Of a stretch of 10,665 nt of DNA, positions 1-5,188 are shown in pieces. Made by a program: the position numbers and the translations under genes. The DNA is taken from positions 2,658 to 13,322 of the forward strand of contig CAJUQB010000100.1 in the NCBI GenBank assembly GCA_910588285.1, given 5' to 3'. The stretch's first letter is position 1. Every line of letters begins with the position of its first letter. The DNA is from an uncultured Lachnospiraceae bacterium. Lineage in GTDB: Bacteria; Bacillota; Clostridia; Lachnospirales; Lachnospiraceae. The notes beneath the pieces were generated by a model. The model had not been told where the DNA came from, searched no databases, and saw nothing but the letters and a program-made list of their open reading frames with translations.

Positions 1-189
1 CTCCCCGTATTTCAGGCCGCTGTAGACCAGCATCTCCTCATTATGGATGGTTCCCTGCTGGCCGGCAAAAAATCGGATCGTGTAGGTATATTCCTCCTCT
101 GCCGCCTGGACAGGCAGCTCTGCAAAAAGCAAGGAAACAGGAATCGCAAGGGACAGCAGCGCGGAAACTAATTTCTTACGCACCTTCAT
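1..189 (-). CDS. Secreted repeat protein, 5' part only (InlB/MucBP-like start)
   Basis: Only the first 63 codons are in the window; the gene runs off the left edge. The product begins MKVRKKLVSALLSLAIPVSL, a typical signal peptide: basic n-region, hydrophobic core, likely cleavage after VQA near residue 29. The mature start is acidic (AEEE) and leads into YTYTIRFFAGQQGTIHNEE, then LVYSGLKYGE. This resembles the first strand and glycine turn of InlB B-repeat or MucBP-type beta modules found in Firmicute surface proteins; that family call is an inference from a short stretch. The ATG lies one base after the TGA of the upstream gene and has a GGAGG six bases away inside that gene's end, so the two are probably translationally coupled. 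Its C-terminus, and so its anchoring mode, cannot be seen. Confidence 0.72.
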   Translation of the reverse strand, partial: MKVRKKLVSALLSLAIPVSLLFAELPVQAAEEEYTYTIRFFAGQQGTIHNEEMLVYSGLKYGE

Positions 190-190
190 G

Positions 191-997
191 TCATTCCTCC
201 CCCTTTCCGTCCTTTTTTCCTCTTCGCAGGCTGTAAAAGGCCAGTATCAGGAACAACGCCCCGGTGACCCCCATAACAACATACAGCGGAACCAGATTCA
301 CCTCATCTCCGGTCTTAACAACCCCTGTCCGGGTGCCGGCAGAGGCGGCAGTACGGTTGGGCCTGCTGCTGTCCGGTGTATTGTTCCCCGGTGTATTTTC
401 TCCCGGTGTATTGGTGGTGGTCTCTACAGCAAAATTCATCTGCAGATCCGCTAAGGTATCCTGATAATCATTGCCCTGGGTTTCTCCGTCCAAGGCGATC
501 TCCAGGGTAATCTTCCCACTCTTACCGGAAGCCAGGGTGTCCAGGTAAAAATAATCCTCCAGACCATCGGTCGCTCCATGCAGGCCTTCCTCTGCCCCGC
601 CGGAGGTATCACCGCCTACTGTATCGCTGCTGAACAGTGTCCGGGCATTCCCGTCCTTGCCGGTATAGGTCAAAATATAGGTGTAGGCTCCTCCATTGGT
701 GGCACTGTTGGCGCTGCGGTCCTCCAGGGAATACAGAACCTCATTGGTCATATACCAGTCCGTGGCGGATTTGTTGCTGTTTTTCAGATTCACGGTAAAA
801 ATAATATTGTCGCCAGGCTGCAGGCCCATAATTGCCTCTGTCAGATCCTTATTCTTAAAATTCGTCTCCATCTTGCTGTCTGCCGTAAAGGATACCTGCC
901 AGCCGGAATCCCCGTAAAAGGTCTCCGCATGAACCTCCAGGGCCACGGTACAGATCAGGCAGAGCATCAGAAGCAGGCCGCCGATTTTCTTCTTCAT
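191..997 (-). CDS. TasA/camelysin-like surface protein with degenerate sorting signal (VVKTGD)
   Basis: A 268-residue protein. Residues 1-24 form a signal peptide ending VHA. The mature part (FYGDSGWQVSFTADSK, then LQPGDNIIFTVNLKNSNKSA near 59-78, and ADLQMNFAVE near 183-192) has the beta-strand pattern of TasA/CalY-like proteins. A Thr/Asn/Pro linker (193-212) follows, then GVVKTGD at 225-231, a hydrophobic segment (about 235-256) and a basic tail RRGKKDGK. That order is a cell-wall sorting signal in layout, but VVKTG replaces LPXTG. I infer that it anchors the secreted TasA-like proteins encoded just upstream. The start at 997 (MKKKIGG) is chosen over an in-frame upstream ATG at 1105, because 997 has GGAGG five bases away and opens directly into a signal peptide, while the longer form would begin with proline/glycine-rich sequence read inside the neighbouring gene. 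The gap to the upstream gene is 13 bases. Confidence 0.85.
   Translation of the reverse strand: MKKKIGGLLLMLCLICTVALEVHAETFYGDSGWQVSFTADSKMETNFKNKDLTEAIMGLQPGDNIIFTVNLKNSNKSATDWYMTNEVLYSLEDRSANSATNGGAYTYILTYTGKDGNARTLFSSDTVGGDTSGGAEEGLHGATDGLEDYFYLDTLASGKSGKITLEIALDGETQGNDYQDTLADLQMNFAVETTTNTPGENTPGNNTPDSSRPNRTAASAGTRTGVVKTGDEVNLVPLYVVMGVTGALFLILAFYSLRRGKKDGKGEE
196..200 (-). promoter_or_regulatory. Ribosome binding site of the leftmost gene, inside the upstream CDS end
   Basis: GGAGG, read on the minus strand, lies six bases before the ATG at 189 and within the last codons of the upstream gene, whose TGA ends one base before that ATG. This arrangement suggests translational coupling. Confidence 0.7.
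308..322 (-). other. Degenerate sorting motif VVKTG
   Basis: The codons GTT GTT AAG ACC GGA encode VVKTG, followed by Asp, about 20 hydrophobic residues and a basic tail. The position relative to the C-terminus matches LPXTG motifs, but Leu-Pro is replaced by Val-Val. Confidence 0.6.
373..412 (-). repeat. Three short in-gene repeats, 15-base period
   Basis: The plus-strand sequence CCGGTGTATT occurs at 373-382, 388-397 and 403-412. On the coding strand this gives the NTPGE-NTPGN-NTPDS linker before the sorting signal of the TasA-like anchored protein. Such linkers span the cell wall and change length easily. Confidence 0.85.
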
Positions 998-1002
998 TAT
1001 GT

Positions 1003-1007
1003 CCTCC
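1003..1007 (-). promoter_or_regulatory. Ribosome binding site deciding the start at 997
   Basis: GGAGG, read on the minus strand, is five bases before the ATG at 997, directly after the TAG of the previous gene (1011-1013). It supports the short, signal-peptide-initiated reading rather than the in-frame ATG at 1105. Confidence 0.75.
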
Positions 1008-1010
1008 CTC

Positions 1011-1778
1011 CTATCGCAGGCTAAGGGCGCCATTACTGTCAATGGAAACCTTCCGGCCCCAGGGGCTCCAGATGGCGTCCTCCCCGTTGTGATCCTGCAC
1101 GGCATCTACCTTTGCCTTCACCCGAAACTGAACGCCATTATAATCATAGGTGGTGGTAATCACAGTAGAGCCGTTTTCCGTTTCGGTGGTCTTGGTTACT
1201 TTATCTGCAATGCTGCTGTCCACAGTCAGGGTATCGCAGAAGGGCAGCGATGTAGTTCCTGACGCTAAAATATTCCGGTAATACAGTACAGTACGCTCCG
1301 GGGTAGATGCCTCCGGATCCAGGATCCAGCTGTCCTGGTTGATCAGGTTCAGACGGATCAGCTCCGGAGACAGCTCACGCAGCTTATTCCCGTCCTGGTC
1401 CAGCCAGTATTTGTAAATGCTGACCCGCACATACTGGTCAATGGTCCCGCTGTTGTCTACAGCCAGAACCTCCTCATAGGCTTTTCCCGGCAAAAAGGCC
1501 TCCCCCTCTGCCAGCATATTTCCCAGAAGCAGGTCTCCGCCCTCATCCCATCTTCCGTCGCCGGAGCTCTTATAATCCCGCCAGGCGATTTTTTCTCCGT
1601 TTTCCACCAGGCTTACGCCGATATTATGCATCTGGACCCGGGAAACATAATTCTCCGAGTAATAGGTCAGCGCTGCCCGCGCTCCGCCGATGCTGCTCCC
1701 CAGAAGGAGAAGGGCGGCAAATGCGAAGAGAAGGACAGTCACCATGGGCGACCATGCTTTTTTCTGTTTTTCTTTCAT
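1011..1778 (-). CDS. SipW-dependent-type secreted protein (TasA-like), larger member
   Basis: A 255-residue secreted protein with no sorting signal and no C-terminal membrane segment. The N-terminus (MKEKQKKAWSPMVTVLLFAF, hydrophobic to about residue 28) leads to GGARAALTYYSENY around 31-44, which fits the late-cleaving signal region of proteins handled by SipW-type peptidases. Conserved-looking blocks follow: HNIGVSLVENG (51-61), AVDNSGTIDQYVRVSIYKYW (106-125) and, near the end, VQDHNGEDAIWSPWGRKVSID. This layout is familiar from Clostridia operons that carry TasA/camelysin-like proteins; the family assignment is from memory of the pattern, not from a search. It starts 6 bases after the previous stop, with GGGAGG nine bases before the ATG. 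The likely role is a subunit or accessory protein of an extracellular fibre. Confidence 0.82.
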   Translation of the reverse strand: MKEKQKKAWSPMVTVLLFAFAALLLLGSSIGGARAALTYYSENYVSRVQMHNIGVSLVENGEKIAWRDYKSSGDGRWDEGGDLLLGNMLAEGEAFLPGKAYEEVLAVDNSGTIDQYVRVSIYKYWLDQDGNKLRELSPELIRLNLINQDSWILDPEASTPERTVLYYRNILASGTTSLPFCDTLTVDSSIADKVTKTTETENGSTVITTTYDYNGVQFRVKAKVDAVQDHNGEDAIWSPWGRKVSIDSNGALSLR

Positions 1779-1784
1779 CCTTCC

Positions 1785-2300
1785 CTACCTCCCTTCACTG
1801 CTTTCGCTGTCTTTTCCTTCATCCCAGCTTCCGTAGGGATTTCCGTCTGCATCGTAGCGCACCGGGGTGCTCTCATAGACCACAATCACATTGAAAGCGC
1901 TGGGGTCTGTTTCTGCCTCCGGCACATTTTCGATTCTGATCTGAAGCTCCTCTGTGGTTTCGCCTCCGTTTACTATGTCGCTGTAATAATAGAAGCCATC
2001 ACTGGAATCATAGGTCCATTTTCCCGAGGGGCTGCTGTAATTCAAGGTATACAGACTTCCGCAAAAGGCTCTCGCCCGTACCAAAACCGGTGCAGAGCCC
2101 TCCCCGTTTGTGATCCTGACATGCTTGGTCCAGTCTGAAAAATCCTCCTCAATATGAGTCTCGGACCTGCCGCCCAGCTGAACGGGATAGCCGCCCTCAA
2201 CCTCCACATAGGTGGTAAAATATGCCCATGTCTGGCCCAGGCCTGCCGTCAGAACCATTCCCATTGCCAGAAGCGCAAGAACGATATTTTTCCTCTTCAT
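1785..2300 (-). CDS. SipW-dependent-type secreted protein (TasA-like), small member
   Basis: A 171-residue protein. The signal region MKRKNIVLALLAMGMVLTAG runs into TWAYFTTYVEVEGG (24-37). The AYFT motif just after the hydrophobic core is the hallmark of signal peptides cleaved by SipW-type peptidases in TasA and camelysin proteins. The mature part has the order expected of that fold: DWTKHVRITNGEGSAPVLVR (56-75), where a folded beta sandwich meets N-terminal strands, then ETTEELQIRIENVP. It ends in an acidic, serine-rich tail (DEGKDSESSEGR) with no anchor, so it should be secreted. It has a single cysteine, Cys80. An AGGAGGGG ribosome site overlaps the stop codon of the preceding gene, 14 bases upstream of this ATG. 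The likely role is a small fibre subunit or partner of the larger TasA-like protein encoded next. Confidence 0.85.
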   Translation of the reverse strand: MKRKNIVLALLAMGMVLTAGLGQTWAYFTTYVEVEGGYPVQLGGRSETHIEEDFSDWTKHVRITNGEGSAPVLVRARAFCGSLYTLNYSSPSGKWTYDSSDGFYYYSDIVNGGETTEELQIRIENVPEAETDPSAFNVIVVYESTPVRYDADGNPYGSWDEGKDSESSEGR

Positions 2301-2314
2301 ATCCTTCCCCCCTC

Positions 2315-3493
2315 CTATTCTGCCGTGTTATCCCGAAGCTGCGTCCACTGCCAGGTTCCGGTTGTGCCTGTGCTTCCCTCTGTATTCACAGCTTCGTCTG
2401 TACCTGTGCCTCCATTGTGAGATTCACTTTTTTCAAATTCAAAATGGTTTACAATGGAGCCGCCATTATCTCCAGGGGGCGGATTCTCACTGTAATCATT
2501 AACAAAGGTTACCCTGCCTCCCTCCTCTGTCATCTCAAACTCCTGGGTTGTACTTCCCTGGGGTTCATAGAAGCTCCCGCTGTACAGCTCTGTCACAACC
2601 ACATAGGCCCCGATTGGGATCCGGTCTGCGATATGAATCTGTTTCTCTCCGGCAGCATCAAAATCAATGGCATAGACATTGGTATCGATTGGTTCGCTGC
2701 CTGCCTCCTTCGCTGCCTTGCTCTCATATACCTTCACCTCAAATACAAAGGTGGCAGGGGTATTCTTCTCATAGCCGGTCAATACCTTTACCAGATCTAA
2801 GGGGGCGAACCGCTTACTCTGCTCTGGCTTCAGCGTAACGGTAAGGTGATAGTTCCATGCCCCGCCACTGGTCATAACCGGCTGCCGGTCTCCATTCATC
2901 AGATCCGTAGTGGAGGGCAGCGCTACCAGCTCTGGCAGATACGTGTAGCTATACTCTTTGGAATACGCCTTTGTTACAAGCTTCCCTTCGCTGGTTTTAC
3001 TCATGTAATCCTTTGGCTCTGTCAGGCCTGCGTCTCTGGCAATGATAAGATACAGACCACTTTCCAGGCCAATCGGTGTTCCCGTCAGGCCGCCTGCTGC
3101 CGGATCAGGCTTTGGCTGCTCTGACTCCAGAGTCAGGCGTGCCGCCTCCTGGGCCAGCTCCTGCCACTTGGCATTATTCAGATTCGCTGTATCATCCAGG
3201 TCCTCCTGCAGAGACTCATAGACCGTCCCGTTGACCTTAAACCCATATGTCTCATAGGCTTCATCCTTCACTGCATCAGCTACTTTGTACAAATCAATCT
3301 GTACCTTCACACCATCCGCATCCTGCTCTACAATTGTTCCCGGCTTTACGGTCAGGGAACAGCTTTCATCCAGGTTCAAGCTATCCGCCTGGGCCACTCC
3401 CTTGGGAATCAGGGGCAGCGTCAAAAGCAGGCAGAGCACCAGAACAAATGCTGCCAGAATACGGTTCTTTCTATGTCTTAGGAACTTCCTCAT
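2315..3493 (-). CDS. SpaA-like secreted pilin-domain protein without a sorting signal
   Basis: A 392-residue protein. The signal peptide covers residues 1-36 (ending GVAQA). The N-domain (CSLTVKPGTI at 45-54, VQIDLYKVADAV at 64-75, WQELAQEAARL at 110-120, LESGLYLIIARD at 143-154) follows the pattern of SpaA/FimA pilin N-domains. The second half (YLPELVALPS at 185-194, FVFEVKVYES at 249-258, IPIGAYVVVTELYSGSFYEP at 292-311, VTFVNDY at 328-334) resembles a CnaB or Spy0128-like beta domain. It ends in a Gly/Thr/Ser-rich tail with WQWTQ at 381-385; there is no LPXTG, no membrane segment and no basic tail. The start at 3493 (MRKFLRHRKN) has GGAGGAG seven bases upstream and overlaps the sortase end by 23 bases; a longer reading from 3580 would add an arginine-rich stretch lying inside the sortase gene. 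I infer a minor or bridging subunit that is not sortase-linked through its own C-terminus. Confidence 0.85.
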   Translation of the reverse strand: MRKFLRHRKNRILAAFVLVLCLLLTLPLIPKGVAQADSLNLDESCSLTVKPGTIVEQDADGVKVQIDLYKVADAVKDEAYETYGFKVNGTVYESLQEDLDDTANLNNAKWQELAQEAARLTLESEQPKPDPAAGGLTGTPIGLESGLYLIIARDAGLTEPKDYMSKTSEGKLVTKAYSKEYSYTYLPELVALPSTTDLMNGDRQPVMTSGGAWNYHLTVTLKPEQSKRFAPLDLVKVLTGYEKNTPATFVFEVKVYESKAAKEAGSEPIDTNVYAIDFDAAGEKQIHIADRIPIGAYVVVTELYSGSFYEPQGSTTQEFEMTEEGGRVTFVNDYSENPPPGDNGGSIVNHFEFEKSESHNGGTGTDEAVNTEGSTGTTGTWQWTQLRDNTAE

Positions 3494-4391
3494 CCTTCTT
3501 CTCCTCCTTCTTTTCTTCCTCCATTCCCAGCTGTATGATATCCTCCAGGCTGATCTTCTTGGGCTTCCTGCGGTAGACAATCAGCAGGATCACCAGCATT
3601 ACAAAGAGGATGGGGATCGCAATGGCCGGCATTACGATATAAACAGGAATCTTTGCAGCCTCGGCGTGTACTTTCAGGATACCGGAGGCATTCTGGATCC
3701 GTTTTCCCCGCACCAGCATCCGGTGGGAATTGATCCCATAGGGAGTACAGGTCATCAGGGTAACATAATCCTCACCGGGTATAATATTGAGGGCCTCCAT
3801 CTGGGTTGGCTCCACAATCAGAATCTGATCCACCTGGTAGGTCAACAGCTCATTCAGTACGGTAATAGTGAAGGTATCGCCCTCCTCCATTTTATCCAGG
3901 TTGGTAAAAAGCTTTGCGCTGGGCAGCCCGCGGTGGGCTGACAGAACCGAATGGGTGCTTCCTCCTCCTACCGGCAGGGTACTGCCCTCCAGATGTCCCA
4001 CCGCCACATTCAGCACCGCATCGCTGGTGCCATGGTAAATGGGCAGCTCTACATCTATCTTTGAAATGGTAATGTAGCCGATAATCCCATTTCCGGCTAC
4101 ATCCAGGGCACTGTTATACTGCTGCTGCAGCTGTTCATGCTCTACGAACGGATAGTTCAGCTGCCTGAGATTTTCGTTATAGGCCTCTGCCACCTTCAGC
4201 AGCGCCTCGTAGTCCGTTTCATCCAACTCTGCCACTGCATCGTCGTAATTCGCAATGGCCTGGGTCTGATGGAAGGAATTCCAGTAGTCGCTGACCGTGG
4301 GATACAGCAGGATTCCAAGCCCCACAAGCAGTATGAGAACCAAAAAAATGGTGGAAAAAGATATTTTTTTTCCCTTTTTTTTCTTCTTCAT
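3471..4391 (-). CDS. srtC: Class C sortase (pilin polymerase)
   Basis: A 306-residue membrane transpeptidase that cleaves LPXTG-type pilins between Thr and Gly and joins them to a pilin lysine. Features: basic N-terminus MKKKKKGKK, membrane helix (about 11-30), sortase core (about 100-235) with His153 in SAHRG, Cys215 in TLMTCTPYG and Arg224 in NSHRMLVRG, and a second membrane helix (about 248-273) followed by a charged cytoplasmic tail. Two helices flanking the core, and an N-terminal lid region, are class C traits. The lid position reads NYPF (79-82), whereas the usual motif is D-P-F/W, so the aspartate is replaced by tyrosine. The start at 4391 is chosen because AGAGGAAG lies two bases before it and the membrane protein begins there; a TTG at 4442 is in frame but has no ribosome site. 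The likely substrates are the two LPXTG proteins encoded upstream. Confidence 0.95.
   Translation of the reverse strand: MKKKKKGKKISFSTIFLVLILLVGLGILLYPTVSDYWNSFHQTQAIANYDDAVAELDETDYEALLKVAEAYNENLRQLNYPFVEHEQLQQQYNSALDVAGNGIIGYITISKIDVELPIYHGTSDAVLNVAVGHLEGSTLPVGGGSTHSVLSAHRGLPSAKLFTNLDKMEEGDTFTITVLNELLTYQVDQILIVEPTQMEALNIIPGEDYVTLMTCTPYGINSHRMLVRGKRIQNASGILKVHAEAAKIPVYIVMPAIAIPILFVMLVILLIVYRRKPKKISLEDIIQLGMEEEKKEEKKDEEVPKT
3501..3507 (-). promoter_or_regulatory. Ribosome binding site deciding the start at 3493, inside the sortase gene
   Basis: GGAGGAG lies seven bases before the ATG at 3493. It is embedded in the Glu/Lys codons of the sortase C-terminal tail, so the same bases serve as coding sequence and as translation signal. 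Confidence 0.75.
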
Positions 4392-4393
4392 AG

Positions 4394-4401
4394 CTTCCTC
4401 T
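4394..4401 (-). promoter_or_regulatory. Ribosome binding site deciding the sortase start at 4391
   Basis: AGAGGAAG lies two bases before the ATG at 4391 (the GAGG core is five bases away). The alternative in-frame TTG at 4442 has no such element. Confidence 0.65.
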
Positions 4402-4435
4402 GTCCTATTTTCATGTTTCTGCTGCTGACGTCGGC

Positions 4436-4511
4436 CGGACAAATGTCCGTTGCTCGCCGCACACCACGGGAAGGTGTCAGCCAGTGCGGCATATGGGGAG
4501 AAGCCTCTCCC
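4436..4511 (-). other. Cluster of three inverted repeats between signal peptidase and sortase
   Basis: The 123-base gap holds three short stems, given on the plus strand: GGGAGA/TCTCCC at 4496-4501 and 4506-4511 (loop of 4); GCCGC/GCGGC at 4456-4460 and 4486-4490 enclosing ACACC/GGTGT at 4461-4465 and 4473-4477; and CGGAC/GTCCG at 4436-4440 and 4445-4449 (loop of 4). No T-run follows any of them in the direction of transcription, so they do not look like a simple terminator. They could stabilise or process the mRNA ahead of the sortase. Confidence 0.4.
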
Positions 4512-4514
4512 TGT

Positions 4515-5093
4515 TTAAAAAAATTTCTTTCCCGATAAGGGCCATACCCGAAACAGGATCCTGCCCTCCACCAGCTCGTTGCTGACGCAGCCAATGGATT
4601 TATTGCGGCTGTCAATGGATACGGGGCGGTAGTCTCCCATGACGAAGCATTTTCCGTCCGGAACCTGGTAGGGAAGCTTGATATCACATTCCCCAAGGGT
4701 CTTCTCCGTGACATAGGATTCATCCAGACGCTCCTCGTTGACATAGACATTTCCCATCTTGTCGATGTCCACCCAGTCCCCGGAAACAGCGATTACACGC
4801 TTTACCAGCAGGTTGTTGTTGTAGTAAAATGCAATGATGTCACCGGTTCGATAATTGGAGCCCTTGACTGCTACCACAATGTCCCCGTCCTGAAATGTCC
4901 CTGCCATATTGGTTCCACGGAGCTGATATACCGGAAGCAGCATGACTGCAATGAGCACGGCAGCTGCCGCCACTACCAGCAGAGTAAACACTGTGCTTCC
5001 CAGCGCCTTTCCATAATTGTTCTTGTATTGTTCCCTCTTAAGCTCCGCCTCCAGCTGCTCCAGAGTCGGAAGCTCCCGAATCTTTCTAGCCAT
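4515..5093 (-). CDS. Signal peptidase I homologue with Ser-to-Asn change in the active site
   Basis: A 192-residue S26-family membrane protein. One N-terminal helix (about 33-54) is followed by box B, where canonical enzymes read G-x-S-M-x-P-T. Here residues 60-66 are GTNMAGT, so Asn62 replaces the nucleophilic Ser and Gly65 the Pro. The Lys general base is kept (Lys98 in LLVKRVIAVSGD), and the later box is recognisable (GDYRPVSIDSR, 153-163). Pilus loci commonly encode a dedicated signal peptidase. The streptococcal SipA homologue is known to lack the catalytic Ser and Lys yet is needed for pilus assembly, so a chaperone or scaffold role is plausible here. It is not a SipW-type enzyme, since that group uses His instead of Lys. 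GGAGG lies six bases before the ATG. It sits between pilin and sortase, with 95-base and 123-base gaps that are long for this operon. Confidence 0.92.
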   Translation of the reverse strand: MARKIRELPTLEQLEAELKREQYKNNYGKALGSTVFTLLVVAAAAVLIAVMLLPVYQLRGTNMAGTFQDGDIVVAVKGSNYRTGDIIAFYYNNNLLVKRVIAVSGDWVDIDKMGNVYVNEERLDESYVTEKTLGECDIKLPYQVPDGKCFVMGDYRPVSIDSRNKSIGCVSNELVEGRILFRVWPLSGKKFF

Positions 5094-5125
5094 GTATTTC
5101 CTCCGCGGATCTGGTTATACTATGT

Positions 5126-5166
5126 AGCAGAACCCGGGGACGGGTTACCGTCCCCGAATATCTGCT
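5126..5166 (-). other. Strong stem-loop between major pilin and signal peptidase
   Basis: A 9-base GC-rich stem, CGGGGACGG (5135-5143) with CCGTCCCCG (5148-5156) around a 4-base loop, is flanked by an outer 6-base stem AGCAGA (5126-5131) with TCTGCT (5161-5166). A competing hairpin, AACCCG (5131-5136) with CGGGTT (5141-5146), uses part of the same bases. No T-run follows on the minus strand. It may be an attenuator or an RNA-stability element that raises pilin output over the downstream genes; this role is inferred. Confidence 0.5.
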
Positions 5167-5188
5167 GCTATTGCTGTGCTGCTTATGG

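Noticed and set aside
373..412. CRISPR-like regular repeats
   Set aside because: The units are 10 bases with 15-base spacing, in frame, and encode a Thr-Pro-Asn linker. They are a coding repeat.
998..1105. N-terminal extension of the anchored TasA-like protein from the ATG at 1105
   Set aside because: The extra residues lie in another frame of the preceding gene and do not form a signal peptide. The ATG at 997 has a good ribosome site.
3494..3580. N-terminal extension of the SpaA-like protein from 3580
   Set aside because: It would add an arginine-rich run read from the sortase Glu/Lys codons and would bury the signal peptide. The ATG at 3493 has GGAGGAG at the right distance.
3285..3941. 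218-codon open frame on the plus strand
   Set aside because: It lies opposite the sortase and SpaA-like genes, has no recognisable protein features and no supported ribosome site. It is an antisense shadow of real genes.
4392..4442. Longer sortase start at TTG 4442
   Set aside because: There is no ribosome site, and the added residues precede the obvious lysine-rich start of the membrane protein.
4496..4526. Hairpin followed by an A/T tract as a terminator
   Set aside because: The tract follows the stem only on the plus strand and is A-rich there. On the transcribed minus strand the T-run comes before the hairpin, so it is not an intrinsic terminator for this operon.
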